64,000 nt of DNA from Aerococcaceae bacterium DSM 111022. GTDB taxonomy: Bacteria > Bacillota > Bacilli > Lactobacillales > Aerococcaceae. Location of the stretch: NCBI GenBank assembly GCA_015863195.1, contig JACBXO010000001.1, forward strand, positions 248,001 to 312,000, written 5' to 3'. A program made the translations under genes and the position numbers. Shown here in pieces: positions 38,698-47,627 of this stretch. Numbering within the stretch: the first letter of the stretch is position 1; each line of letters starts with the position of its first letter. The notes beneath the pieces are model-generated. The model saw only the letters and a list, made by a program, of their open reading frames with translations. It did not search any database and was not told the DNA's origin.

Positions 38698-39645
38698 ATG
38701 ACTGAACAAAACAACAAAAAAATAAATCTTACAAAAAAAGATCGTATGAAAGTTGCGTTACGTTCACAATTTATCCAGGCCAACTGGAACTATGAACGTA
38801 TGCATAACGTTGGTTATGCTTTTACAATGAATCCTTTAATTAAAACACTTTATACAGATAAGGAAGACCAAATCCAAGCAGCACAACGTCACTTGGAATT
38901 CGTGAACACACATCCTTACTTATATGGACCAATTAACGGGGTTGTCATCGCACTTGAAGAAGAACGTGCGAATGGTACTGATATTACCGATGAAGCCATT
39001 AACGGGGTTAAAATCGGGATGATGGGACCTCTTGCTGGTATCGGTGACCCGGTATTCTGGGGAACATTACGTCCAGTTATTGGAGCTTTTGCTGCTTCAA
39101 TGGCCTTATCACAATCAATATTAGGTCCAATCATTTTCTTCGTCGCTTGGAACTTAATTCGTTGGGCATTCATTTGGTATACACAAGAATTAGGTTACCG
39201 CTCAGGTACAGAAATTACTAAAGACCTTGGTGGGGGAATTTTACAAAAAATCACGACCGGAGCATCAATTTTAGGGATGTTCGTAATGGGGGTACTAGTG
39301 CCACGTTGGACAACCATGAATTTCCCTCTCGTCATTTCACAAATCGAAAATGACCCAGCGTCAATGGTTGACTTCCAAGGCTTAGTAGACCAAGCAAATA
39401 ACAATGCGGTAACGGTTGAAAAATTAAAAGAAGTTATCTTAGGTGTAGCGAATGGACAAAATGTTGACGCAACAACGGTTCAAACTTTAGGTGAAGTATT
39501 TAACCAATTAATCCCTGGATTAATGCCATTACTATTAACATTCTTTGCAATGTACTTATTACGTAAAAACGTTAAATCACTTTACATCATCTTATTCATC
39601 TTCGTCTTCGGTATCGCAATGTATGCCTTAGGAATTATGGGGTAA
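38698..39645 (+). CDS. manZ: PTS mannose-family EIID component
   Basis: Second membrane component, 315 residues. Family features are QANWNYERMHNVGYAFTM near the start and the block GPLAGIGDPVFWGTLRPV. It starts 13 bp after manY behind GAAGGAGG and forms the transporter with EIIC. Confidence 0.94.
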   Translation: MTEQNNKKINLTKKDRMKVALRSQFIQANWNYERMHNVGYAFTMNPLIKTLYTDKEDQIQAAQRHLEFVNTHPYLYGPINGVVIALEEERANGTDITDEAINGVKIGMMGPLAGIGDPVFWGTLRPVIGAFAASMALSQSILGPIIFFVAWNLIRWAFIWYTQELGYRSGTEITKDLGGGILQKITTGASILGMFVMGVLVPRWTTMNFPLVISQIENDPASMVDFQGLVDQANNNAVTVEKLKEVILGVANGQNVDATTVQTLGEVFNQLIPGLMPLLLTFFAMYLLRKNVKSLYIILFIFVFGIAMYALGIMG

Positions 39646-39646
39646 T

Positions 39647-40003
39647 ATGCAAGCGCCACTGAATAAAGAAATTGAATATATGACAAAAGCCAATTCAACC
39701 CTCACTCCCTTACTTCCCAAATCGGGATTCCTATATATCGGAGAAACAGGGCTTGAATACCGTAGTGAAGCAGGTTCAGGATTTATCCAAATTCCCTGGA
39801 CCAATGTCACCCAAATTAGAGCCCAACTCTTTTTTGGCGGACGCTATGTCCGAGGCTTTTATGTTGCAACAGACGACGATCAATTGTTAGAATTTATAGT
39901 AGCTGATGGAAAAAATTGTCTGCGTGCTATGCGTCAACATCTTGATCGTTCACAATTTGTTGTACACGAAGGCAATTTAACCAATTTATTCAAACGCAAA
40001 TAA
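39647..40003 (+). CDS. manO: DUF956 protein (ManO-like) of the mannose PTS operon
   Basis: A 118-residue cytoplasmic protein of the DUF956 family, which in Lactobacillales is found at the end of mannose PTS operons. Recognisable stretches are GFLYIGETGLEYRSE, IPWTNVTQIRAQLFFGGRYVRGF and the C-terminal NLTNLFKRK. Its function is thought to be regulatory. It starts 1 bp after the manZ stop, with GGGG of the manZ end as ribosome site, so translation is coupled. Confidence 0.85.
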   Translation: MQAPLNKEIEYMTKANSTLTPLLPKSGFLYIGETGLEYRSEAGSGFIQIPWTNVTQIRAQLFFGGRYVRGFYVATDDDQLLEFIVADGKNCLRAMRQHLDRSQFVVHEGNLTNLFKRK

Positions 40004-40011
40004 GCATTTTG

Positions 40012-40043
40012 ACAGCTGAACGACTCATTTCAGCTGTTTTTTT
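40012..40043 (+). terminator. Terminator of the mannose PTS operon
   Basis: ACAGCTGAA pairs with TTCAGCTGT and is followed by seven T. Confidence 0.88.
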
Positions 40044-40062
40044 AATCGAAAGGATGAATCAC

Positions 40063-41052
40063 ATGATAAAATTAGGCACAATCGGCACATCTTGGATCAC
40101 CGAACAATATATCGAAGCCGCACAAAACAGTGGCAAATGGGAATTAACCTACGTCCAATCCAGAAATATCAACAAAGCACAAACCATCGTTGATAAATTT
40201 GGATCCGGCACCGCGATTGACTCTGTGGAAGAAATGGTAGAAAAATCAGATCTAACTGCGATTTATATCGCTAGCCCAAATAGTCTCCACTTCGAACATG
40301 CTAAATTAGCTGTTTTAAACAAAAAGCATGCCATCGTTGAAAAGCCGAGCTTTTCAAATTTAGCTGAGTGGGATGAAATTAACGCTTTGGCTAAAGAAAA
40401 TGGTGTCTATGTCATTGAAGCAGCCCGCCATATTCAAACTAAAACATATAAGCATCTAAAAAGTTTAATTGACTATAAACAAAATGCGAAACAATACCCA
40501 TTTTTAGGGGCGAATTTAAATATAGGTCAATACTCATCTAAATATGACCAATACCAACAAGGATTAAAAGAAGACGGCTCAATTCCTAATGTCTTTAATC
40601 CCGACTTTGCTGGTGGTTCACTTTATGATATTGGTATCTATCCGCTTTATGTAGCCGTAGATTTATTTGGTAAACCACAAAAGAGTATGATGAATGTGGT
40701 TAAAGGGGCCAATGATATCGATTTATTCAACCATGCTATTCTAGAATATGATGGCTTTAATATTTCGATTTTCAACTCAAAAGCCGTTCACTCTGTTTTA
40801 CATAGCGAATTTTACTTTGATAATGAATTAATCAAAGTAAATAACATCACTGATATCGATACAATTGAAGTGATTTCTAAATCAGACAGTAAAGTACTCG
40901 ACTTATCTTATCCAGTAGAAAATCCAATGGATGATGAAGTGGTTGCTTTTGCGGAAATGATTAATGGAAATAACGATGCAGCCTATAATGATTTAACCAC
41001 ACTCAGCCGTGATGTTTTAGAAGTAATTACGGAGTTAAAAGAGGAGCAATAG
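40063..41052 (+). CDS. Gfo/Idh/MocA family oxidoreductase
   Basis: NAD(P)-dependent sugar-type dehydrogenase of 329 residues. The N-terminal Rossmann fold begins with LGTIGTSWITEQYI. The family EKP motif is in HAIVEKPSFSN, and the C-terminal substrate domain contains GGSLYDIGIYPLYV. The substrate is unknown. I chose the ATG at 40063, 8 bp after AAAGGA; the ATG at 40054 overlaps that site. The next gene starts 2 bp after its stop. Confidence 0.88.
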   Translation: MIKLGTIGTSWITEQYIEAAQNSGKWELTYVQSRNINKAQTIVDKFGSGTAIDSVEEMVEKSDLTAIYIASPNSLHFEHAKLAVLNKKHAIVEKPSFSNLAEWDEINALAKENGVYVIEAARHIQTKTYKHLKSLIDYKQNAKQYPFLGANLNIGQYSSKYDQYQQGLKEDGSIPNVFNPDFAGGSLYDIGIYPLYVAVDLFGKPQKSMMNVVKGANDIDLFNHAILEYDGFNISIFNSKAVHSVLHSEFYFDNELIKVNNITDIDTIEVISKSDSKVLDLSYPVENPMDDEVVAFAEMINGNNDAAYNDLTTLSRDVLEVITELKEEQ

Positions 41053-41054
41053 TC

Positions 41055-41438
41055 ATGTTAATCGAACATATTGCCATGTATGTGGATGATTTAGAAGGTG
41101 CACGAGTATTTTTTGAAAAGTATTTCAAAGCAGAAGCCAATGACAAATATCATAATCCAAATACCGACTTCCAGTCTTATTTCTTATCTTTTGACAGTGG
41201 GGCGCGTCTAGAAATTATGACAAGACCTGAACATCAATTAGAAGAAAAAGAATTGTACCGTACTGGTTATGTCCATATCGCTTTTTCATTAGGCAGTAAG
41301 GAAGCAGTGGATGAATTAACGAGGGAGTTAAACGAGGCTGGCTATGAAATTATTTCTGGACCACGAACAACGGGAGATGGTTACTATGAAAGTGCCATCA
41401 TTGGGTTCGAAGGAAATATGATTGAATTAACGGTTTAG
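41055..41438 (+). CDS. VOC superfamily (glyoxalase-like) protein
   Basis: A 127-residue protein with the two betaalphabetabetabeta modules of the vicinal oxygen chelate fold. Likely metal ligands are in IEHIAMYVDDLE, RLEIMTR, YVHIAFSLG and the last strand GNMIELTV. The exact reaction cannot be given. It is coupled to the oxidoreductase gene and followed by a shared terminator. Confidence 0.85.
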   Translation: MLIEHIAMYVDDLEGARVFFEKYFKAEANDKYHNPNTDFQSYFLSFDSGARLEIMTRPEHQLEEKELYRTGYVHIAFSLGSKEAVDELTRELNEAGYEIISGPRTTGDGYYESAIIGFEGNMIELTV

Positions 41439-41454
41439 CAGGTTACAAGTAAAT

Positions 41455-41507
41455 AAAAAAAGGACCAAGTCCATGGCTAGCATGCCGAGACTTGGTCCTG
41501 TTTTTTA
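41455..41507. terminator. Bidirectional terminator between the VOC gene and rqcH
   Basis: AGGACCAAGTC pairs with GACTTGGTCCT, with an A run on the left and a T run on the right. It serves both converging genes. Confidence 0.9.
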
Positions 41508-43208
41508 TTTTTCTAATTGTTTAATCACTGATTCTTTGGGTGTTACAAATAATGTTTCTTGTCCTTCATAAATAACATAACCAGGTTTTGCACCATTTGG
41601 TTTACGTAAGTTTTTAACCTGAACTGTATCAACAGGGACATTCGCAGATGAACGGGATTTTGAATAAAAGGCCGCAATTTCTGCTGCTTCGGTTTTAGTT
41701 TGGTCACTCGGTTGATCTGACAAGACAATGACATGGGAACCAGGGATATCTTTGGTATGGAACCACCAATGATTTTTACTGGCTTTTTTCATGGATAACT
41801 CATCATTTTGCTTGTTATTACGCCCAACATAAATTAGTACGCCATCAGAAGAGACATATTGACGCGGTTTAGATTTAGTTTGTTGGCGTTTCTTTTGATT
41901 TTTCTTATTTTTGAAGAAATAACCTTGATCTTCTAATTCATGGCGGATATCCATTAAATCTTCGATATCAGCTTGTTCAATTTGCACTAGGACTGATTCT
42001 AAATAGTCATTTTCTTCTTTAGTAATGCGTTCTTGGCGGTCAATATATTTAAGTGAATCGCGGTATTTCGCATACTTTTTATAATATTTCTGACTATTCT
42101 CGTTAGGTGTCAGTCTTGGATCTAATGTCACTTCGATTAAATTATTATCATCATAATAATTTTCTAGCTCAACTATTTTATCACCTTTATTAATTTGATA
42201 CATATAGGCATTGATTAATTCACCTTTTAGCTTATATTCATCCGCTGAAGAGGCAGTTTGGCGGTCTTTTTCGAGATTTTTTAATTTATTTTGATTGCGT
42301 TTTAAAATTTGTTCGAGTTTATTTATCAAATCACCCGACACTTGATTGACTCTATCAAGACGCACTTTTTGATAATAATAATAATCTACTAATTCAGATA
42401 AGTTATCGTAATGACGGCGACTGTTATCCCAAATAGGTAAATCACGGTAATAGAAATGCATTTTATCTCCCGACTCATGAAGAGTCGGCTGCGGCGTACT
42501 AACTGGATCCATTAATTCACGGAGCGCATTATAAGGCGTATGGCCTTCATCATTAATCCAATACTTAAAACTATTTGCCGCTTCGCGGCCCAGTCCTTGG
42601 ATAAACTTACTACTTTTTCCTGAAGAAAGATCTTGTGCATGACGGCTTGCAAAAGTCATTAAGTCGGCTTGGCTGAGTTCAAAGATGTTGACTTGGTCAT
42701 CTTGTTTGGGGGGCAAGCGGTACTCGGCGCCGGGTAATAGTAGGCGGTAAGTGTTTTGATAGGCGGGGACGTGTTTGATACAGTCGATAATTTTGTTGTT
42801 GTCGTCCGGATTGACGAGGACGATATTGCTGTGGCGGCCCATCAGTTCGAAATATAGATGGAATTTATGTAAGTCGCCGAATTCGTCGCGTCCGGTTGCG
42901 GTGATGCGGATGATTCGGTCATTGTCAATTTGTTCAAAGTCTAATATTTGCGAGCTTTCCAGGTGTTTGCGTAACAACATCGCAAACATTGGCGCTTGTT
43001 TTGGGTTATTTGGTTTTTCATCGGTTAAGTGAAGTCGGTAATAGACCGGATGAATTGAGGCATGTAGCCGGTGATTCGTCCGATTGTTGCGCACAATCAG
43101 TTGAATTTCCTGCTCATAAGGTTGATATATTTTCGAAATACGGCCACCTACTAATTCTTCTTTTAACTCATTGACCATACTTCGAGTGAAAAAGCCATCA
43201 AAAGCCAT
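41505..43208 (-). CDS. rqcH: Ribosome quality control protein RqcH (NFACT family, FbpA-like)
   Basis: RqcH binds stalled 50S subunits and adds alanine tails to the trapped chain. Older annotations call it fibronectin-binding protein. The 567-residue protein has the NFACT-N domain with ATGRDEFGDLHKF and ELMGRHSNIVLVN, a central coiled coil (about residues 285-440) and the NFACT-R domain (DGVLIYVGRNNKQND, WWFHTKDIPGSHV). GGAGGAGA precedes the start. It is divergent from glnA. Confidence 0.93.
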   Translation of the reverse strand: MAFDGFFTRSMVNELKEELVGGRISKIYQPYEQEIQLIVRNNRTNHRLHASIHPVYYRLHLTDEKPNNPKQAPMFAMLLRKHLESSQILDFEQIDNDRIIRITATGRDEFGDLHKFHLYFELMGRHSNIVLVNPDDNNKIIDCIKHVPAYQNTYRLLLPGAEYRLPPKQDDQVNIFELSQADLMTFASRHAQDLSSGKSSKFIQGLGREAANSFKYWINDEGHTPYNALRELMDPVSTPQPTLHESGDKMHFYYRDLPIWDNSRRHYDNLSELVDYYYYQKVRLDRVNQVSGDLINKLEQILKRNQNKLKNLEKDRQTASSADEYKLKGELINAYMYQINKGDKIVELENYYDDNNLIEVTLDPRLTPNENSQKYYKKYAKYRDSLKYIDRQERITKEENDYLESVLVQIEQADIEDLMDIRHELEDQGYFFKNKKNQKKRQQTKSKPRQYVSSDGVLIYVGRNNKQNDELSMKKASKNHWWFHTKDIPGSHVIVLSDQPSDQTKTEAAEIAAFYSKSRSSANVPVDTVQVKNLRKPNGAKPGYVIYEGQETLFVTPKESVIKQLEK

Positions 43209-43277
43209 GCCATCTCCTCCTTTTAAATGTGTTTAGTTGCATCATTTAGTATAGCACAGATGTTCCTGCTTGTTTAA

Positions 43278-43294
43278 TGTTATGTTTTATAACA
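43278..43294 (+). promoter_or_regulatory. GlnR/TnrA box upstream of glnA
   Basis: TGTTA-N7-TAACA at 43278-43294 is a perfect match to the 17-bp rule TGTNAN7TNACA. It lies 26 bp upstream of the glnA -35. Confidence 0.8.
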
Positions 43295-43319
43295 AATTTC
43301 TGAAATTTTTAAAAAAAAA

Positions 43320-43348
43320 TTGCGTCAGGGTTTATGGCGTTTTATAAT
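43320..43348 (+). promoter_or_regulatory. glnA promoter
   Basis: TTGCGT at 43320-43325 and TATAAT at 43343-43348, 17 bp apart, 45 bp before the glnA ATG. Confidence 0.7.
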
Positions 43349-43392
43349 TAAAAAATAAATTTTTACGCGAAGAATGAAGACAGGAGAATAAA

Positions 43393-44727
43393 ATGACAAA
43401 TAAATGGTCCAAAGAAACAATCATAGAAGACGCAAGCCTTCATCAAGTTGATTACATCTACTTAGAATTAACGGATTTAAACGGGATATTCCGCCAATTG
43501 GAAATACCCGCCCACGAACTGGGGGACGCGTTGGACCAGAAATTGTTAATCGATGGCTCTTCAATCACCGGATTTTCAGCGGTCGAAAACAGCGACCTCA
43601 AAATCGTCCCCGACCTTACCACCTGGCAAATCATGTCGGTCGAAGACGGCTTCCAGCTCGCCCGTTTAATCTGCGACGTGTACACAACCGACGGCATTCC
43701 ATTTTTAGGCAATAGCCGTCAAATATTGAAAGACGTTTTGGAAAATATGGAGGGGATGGGCTTCGATCGATTTAATGTAGGTCTCGAGGCAGAATTCTTT
43801 TTACTACCAAAAGACGCATTCGGAAATCCTATTTTAAAAGGCAATGACGAAGGAAATTACATGCATCATGCACCAGACAGCGTCTCGCACCGCTGCCGAC
43901 GTGAAATTGCGGCGACACTTGAAAGACTCGGTTTCCATATCGAAGCATTGCATCATGAAGTAGCAGCGGGTCAACATGAATTAAGTTGGCGTTACACAGA
44001 TGCTTTAGACGCGGCGGACAAATTCCAAACCATGAAAGTTGTGACGAAAAGAATTGCCAATAAATATAATTTACACGCTACTTTCATGCCCAAACCTTTG
44101 TATAATTCAGCAGGGTCAGGCATGCATTGCAATATGAGTTTGATGAAGGACGGTGTGAATGTCTTTTATGATAGTGCAGCTGAAGATGGTTTATCAAGTG
44201 TGGCGAAACAATTTATCTCTGGAATTTTAACGCATTCTGAAAGTTTTACCGCAATTTGTAATCCCACTGTTAATTCATATAAACGCTTAGTGCCGGGTTT
44301 TGAAGCACCGGTTTATATCGCTTGGAGTCAAAAGAACCGCTCAACTCTGTTGCGCATCCCATCAACTCAAGGACAAGCGACCCGCATTGAACTGCGAAGC
44401 GCTGATCCATCAGCCAACCCCTATTTAGTTTTAGCGGTGGCGTTATCTGCTGGTTTAGATGGTATTGGGCGCGAATTAGCTGAAATTGCACCCATCAATC
44501 AAAATATTTATCACATGTCTGCGTCTGAACGAGCGGAGGCTGATGTCCATGAATTACCACACACTTTACTCGATGCCATCCGCAAAATGAAAAGCAACGA
44601 TTTCGTCTTGAGTGTGTTAGGACCACATTTAACCACACAATTTATTGACCTCAAAACCAGAGAATACTGGAACTACGAAGACCATGTCTCGCAGTGGGAA
44701 TTGGAACATTATTTGAATAAGTATTAG
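43393..44727 (+). CDS. glnA: Glutamine synthetase, type I
   Basis: GlnA makes glutamine from glutamate, ammonia and ATP. The 444 residues match GSI-alpha length. The metal and ATP sites are intact: GLEAEFFLL, HHEVAAGQHE, ATFMPKPL, NSYKRLVPGFEAP, and RIELRSADPSANPYL. The Glu in GFEAP corresponds to Glu304 of B. subtilis. The residue matching the feedback-control Arg62 is Ala63 here (GFSAVENSD in place of GFVRIEESD). A GlnR box precedes it but glnR is not adjacent, unlike the common glnR-glnA pair. Confidence 0.96.
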   Translation: MTNKWSKETIIEDASLHQVDYIYLELTDLNGIFRQLEIPAHELGDALDQKLLIDGSSITGFSAVENSDLKIVPDLTTWQIMSVEDGFQLARLICDVYTTDGIPFLGNSRQILKDVLENMEGMGFDRFNVGLEAEFFLLPKDAFGNPILKGNDEGNYMHHAPDSVSHRCRREIAATLERLGFHIEALHHEVAAGQHELSWRYTDALDAADKFQTMKVVTKRIANKYNLHATFMPKPLYNSAGSGMHCNMSLMKDGVNVFYDSAAEDGLSSVAKQFISGILTHSESFTAICNPTVNSYKRLVPGFEAPVYIAWSQKNRSTLLRIPSTQGQATRIELRSADPSANPYLVLAVALSAGLDGIGRELAEIAPINQNIYHMSASERAEADVHELPHTLLDAIRKMKSNDFVLSVLGPHLTTQFIDLKTREYWNYEDHVSQWELEHYLNKY

Positions 44728-44766
44728 AGTGTGGATTTTGGAATTTTGTCGGATTTTTGATGTGGA

Positions 44767-44830
44767 TTATCATTTTGAGACGGGAAACGGCGTGAAATGA
44801 TAATTTTAAGCTGAATTTTATCATTCTGGT
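44767..44830. repeat. 51-bp array, arm family TTATCATTTC, left part split by IS66
   Basis: TTATCATTTT at 44767, GAAATGATAA at 44794 and TTATCATTCT at 44818 keep the 27/24 spacing. The core is TTTTAAGCTGAATT. The next linker is broken after three bases by the IS; its target copy ATTCTGGT is at 44823-44830. Confidence 0.88.
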
Positions 44831-44911
44831 GTAAGCGGGAAGTAATCGACGTATTTTATCTTGTTGACTAGAGTGGTATTCTAAGGGTATCAAATATAAC
44901 GAGGTGCTGTT

Positions 44912-45256
44912 ATGAAATATATTAATTTTAGCCAATTCAAACATTATTATATTCTTAAAGGCGAAGTGCCGTATAAGAATAATTCGAGTGTCCAAGAAAT
45001 CCTTGATATGCTTGAATACGAGTATAAAATGCCACTTGATCAGTGTGAATCTGTATTTTTTGCACATACCAAAAGTAATAAGAATGAGTTTGCGGTGATT
45101 TTTCACGATAGCGAAGGATTAGTGATTATTCGGAAGGTGTTTGATAATGGGCACCTTATTTGGCCAAAAGGTCGCGCAGGAATGATTGAATTGACCGATA
45201 AACAACTCGAACTATTTCTATCTGGCTATCCAATCGCTTCATCGATTGGTCATTAA
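44912..45256 (+). CDS. IS66 TnpB-like accessory protein
   Basis: A 114-residue protein of the IS66 Orf2/TnpB type. The recognisable part is the centre and C-terminus: VIIRKVFDNGHLIWPKGRAG and IELTDKQLELFLSGYPI, which match the family pattern of a basic strand, a Trp-Pro turn and a Leu-rich helix. Its role in transposition is unknown. GAGGTG precedes the ATG. A strong hairpin follows before tnpC. Confidence 0.85.
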   Translation: MKYINFSQFKHYYILKGEVPYKNNSSVQEILDMLEYEYKMPLDQCESVFFAHTKSNKNEFAVIFHDSEGLVIIRKVFDNGHLIWPKGRAGMIELTDKQLELFLSGYPIASSIGH

Positions 45257-45257
45257 A

Positions 45258-45304
45258 AAAGCAAGCATAAACCGTGACTTAAAGCGGTTTATGCTTGCTT
45301 TTCA
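45258..45304 (+). terminator. Terminator-like hairpin inside the IS, between tnpB and tnpC
   Basis: AAGCAAGCATAAACC pairs with CGGTTTATGCTTGCTT and ends in T4. A TATAAT at about 45318 follows, so tnpC probably has its own promoter. Confidence 0.75.
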
Positions 45305-45361
45305 GCTTATTTTATTGTATAATATAAATAATATGATTATTAGTATAAAGGAGATGACAGG

Positions 45362-46929
45362 ATGATTTACTCAGTCGAGGAACAAACATTTAAACTAGAA
45401 GACGATGAACAAATGGCTGAGAAAGATGCCCTTATTTCTCAACTTATTTCTCGAGCAGAATATGCAGAAGAACAATTGAGATATTGCCTGCGGATGTTAT
45501 TTGGTCAATCAACTGAAAAAATAAGATACCAAATCGGTACGCTTTTTCCAGAGCCCACTGAAGTGGAAGAAGAAGAATCCATTGAGAACGAAGCTGTTCC
45601 TGTTACAGATAAAATGACTTCAAAACCTACTACAAAGAGAAAGAAACAAGCAGGTTACCGTGAAGCGAGTACAGCCAATATGGAGAAAGTCGAACATCAT
45701 CAAGTTGAAACTGACTGCCAATGTCAACACTGTCATCAAACCATGACTGAAATCGGAAAAAACATTGTTCGCCGGGAAGTTGAGTATATTCCGGCACGGT
45801 GTGTTTGTCATGTTTACTATGCCTCTGCGTATAAATGTACTGCCTGTTCTGACGAGAGAGAACAGGCAGTGATTCAGTCTGCGCATGTACCCAAACCATT
45901 ATTTCAAAAGAGTATGGCGAGCGCATCGGTGGTGGCGAAAGTCATTCATGACAAAGTAGCGCTTGCTTTACCTTACCATCGTCAAGAAAAAGAATGGCGC
46001 CGAATTGGCTTTGATGTACCTCGACGTACGCTCGCCAATTGGGGTATTTTGGCGTCTCAACATTATTTGAACAAAGTAAGTCAACGAATCAAAGATTACT
46101 TACTTCAAGCAAATAGTATCCACGCGGATGAGACGACCTTTCAAATTTTAAAACGGTCGGATGGTAAGTCTGGTCAAACTAAATCTTATTTTTGGACTTA
46201 TTGTACCGGCGCCAAAGAAGCGATACCGATTGCTTACTATCAAGCACTTTAACGCGCGAACAAATTCACCCTCAAACTTTATTAGAAGAGTTTGAAGGTA
46301 ATTTGACGAGCGATGGCTACGCCGCTTACAATAATTTATCCCCTGAAATTGACTGCCAAGGATGTTGGAGTCATGCCAGACGCAAATATGTTGATCTCGA
46401 TATGAACCATCGAGTGAGAAATAAGGCATTGCGTTATATTAATAAGGTATTTGAACTCGAAAGGAGCTATACCTCAGCTCAATTATCGGTAAAAGAAATT
46501 GAGCAGCAGCGGAAAAGTCGATCGCGTCCGATCGTTGAAGAATATTTTGAGTGGCTGGAATCATTACCAGAACAATCCATTGGCCTTCAAAAAGCCATTC
46601 AATATTCTTTAAATCAAAAAGAAAAATTAATGACTTTTCTGAATGACGGTCGATTAGAGGCGACCAATAATCGCGCTGAGCGCCATATACGATTTTTAAC
46701 AATCATTCGAAAGAATGCTTATTTCGCAACCAGTGAACCAGGTGCAGTCGCGTTAGCGGATGGCTTAACCATTATTGAAACAGCCAAAGCGAACCAACTA
46801 GATCCGTTAAAATACTTAACCTATCTGTTGGAGAAGCTCTCCCAGTATGATTACCTTACGAATGAAATCATTGATCAATACCTCCCCTGGCTTGACGCGA
46901 CTAAAAAAGCTATCAACCCCACAACCTAA
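45362..46929 (+). pseudogene. IS66 transposase TnpC, frameshifted
   Basis: The first frame (45362-46252) encodes 296 residues: a helical N-terminus, a zinc-type part (CQCQHCHQTM and YKCTACSDE) and the transposase core beginning VAKVIHDKVALALPYHRQEK and SIHADETTFQIL. It stops just after IPIAYYQAL. The rest of the transposase continues in the -1 frame from about 46225 to the stop at 46929 (LLEEFEGNLTSDGYAAY, WSHARRKYVD, ATNNRAERHIRFL, C-terminal DQYLPWLDATKK). A single-base deletion near 46240-46250 explains this. No slippery heptamer is evident there. Inactivity is likely but not certain. Confidence 0.85.
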
Positions 46930-46955
46930 GCTAAGTATAGCTGAGATTGTGGGGT
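46917..46955 (+). terminator. Terminator at the right end of the IS
   Basis: CCCCACAA and AGCT arms pair with AGCT and TTGTGGGG; a short T-rich stretch follows. Confidence 0.65.
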
Positions 46956-46993
46956 CTTTAAATACGTCGATTACTTCCCGCTTACATTTTGGT

Positions 46994-47070
46994 CGCTAAA
47001 TTGCTCTGAAATGATAATAATCGGCTATATTTTATCATTTCAAGTCATTATTCTGATAATTTTGATAATT
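46994..47070. repeat. 51-bp array, arm family TTATCATTTC, right part after the IS
   Basis: GAAATGATAA at 47008, TTATCATTTC at 47032 and ATTTTGATAA at 47059. The core is TAATCGGCTATATT. The array ends GATAATTCG. With the IS and one duplication removed, the linker before 47008 is again 17 nt. Confidence 0.88.
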
Positions 47071-47105
47071 CGACTCGGAATTTTGTAGAGGGCAGAGGGG
47101 GTTTT

Positions 47106-47239
47106 CGCATAACTTTTAGATTTATTCAAGTTATGCGACAAAACAGCCTCACAATTTGCATAACTTTTAAATTAACGCAAGTTATCCGACACAGCAGCCT
47201 CAAAAATCGCATAACTTTGCTCATTCATAAAGTTATGCA
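47106..47239. repeat. 51-bp array, arm family CGCATAACTT
   Basis: Forward arms start at 47106, 47157 and 47208 (steps 51, 51). Complementary arms AAGTTATGCG, AAGTTATCCG and AAGTTATGCA start 22 bp after each. Linkers are 12 nt and cores 19 nt, total 31 as in the other families. On the minus strand the first core contains GAGGCTGTTTTGT, close to the GGCTGTTTT of other families. Confidence 0.85.
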
Positions 47240-47261
47240 AAATCAACATTCACACGCTCAC

Positions 47262-47340
47262 TTTGGAGTCCAATAAAAAGTCAATTTCATCAGAAATTGA
47301 CTACCTTTATTAAAAGACGGAGTCGCCTGGCGAGTCCTAC
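47262..47340 (+). repeat. Hairpin cassette, copy 4 (shortened)
   Basis: TCAATTTC/GAAATTGA at 47281-47300 is followed by GGAGTCGC/GCGAGTCC at 47319-47337 (one mismatch). The two middle hairpins are missing. The 225 bp from 47341 to the trp promoter hold nothing else that I can name. Confidence 0.65.
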
Positions 47341-47568
47341 ACTATTAGCCTTAGAACTAACTACGATTTATGAGTGGTTTGAAATTTATAAAATACATCC
47401 GAAATATACTATCCAGAATTTCTGAATAACAGCGAATACTAATCCCATAATAATCGGTGTGAAAATTATGAAGCTCCTCCGAAGGAAAGCGAAAGATGTC
47501 CCCGCAGCTTGCAATGAATGTCCAATGTATTGTAAATATGCTTAATAAAACTTTCCAGTATTTCCCAG

Positions 47569-47597
47569 TTGACTTTAAAATATAATCTTGTTAATAT
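47569..47597 (+). promoter_or_regulatory. Promoter of the tryptophan-type transporter operon
   Basis: TTGACT at 47569-47574 and TAATAT at 47592-47597, 17 bp apart. The start site would be near 47604, just before the leader peptide. Confidence 0.6.
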
Positions 47598-47627
47598 GAA
47601 TCTAATAATTTGAAAGGAGCCAATGGA

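Larger units (their letters stand above)
44831..46985 (+). mobile_element. IS66-family insertion sequence
   Basis: The element is 2155 bp. Both ends begin GTAAGCGGGAAGTAATCG, and the inverted repeats match for about 26 bp. The start GTAA is typical of IS66. The flanking 8-bp duplications are ATTCTGGT (44823-44830) and ATTTTGGT (46986-46993), seven of eight alike. It encodes a TnpB-like protein and a TnpC transposase split by a frameshift. No tnpA is present. Confidence 0.92.

Noticed and set aside
44651-45106. Minus-strand 151-codon frame across the glnA end and tnpB
   Set aside because: Antisense to glnA, a repeat array and tnpB; no family features.
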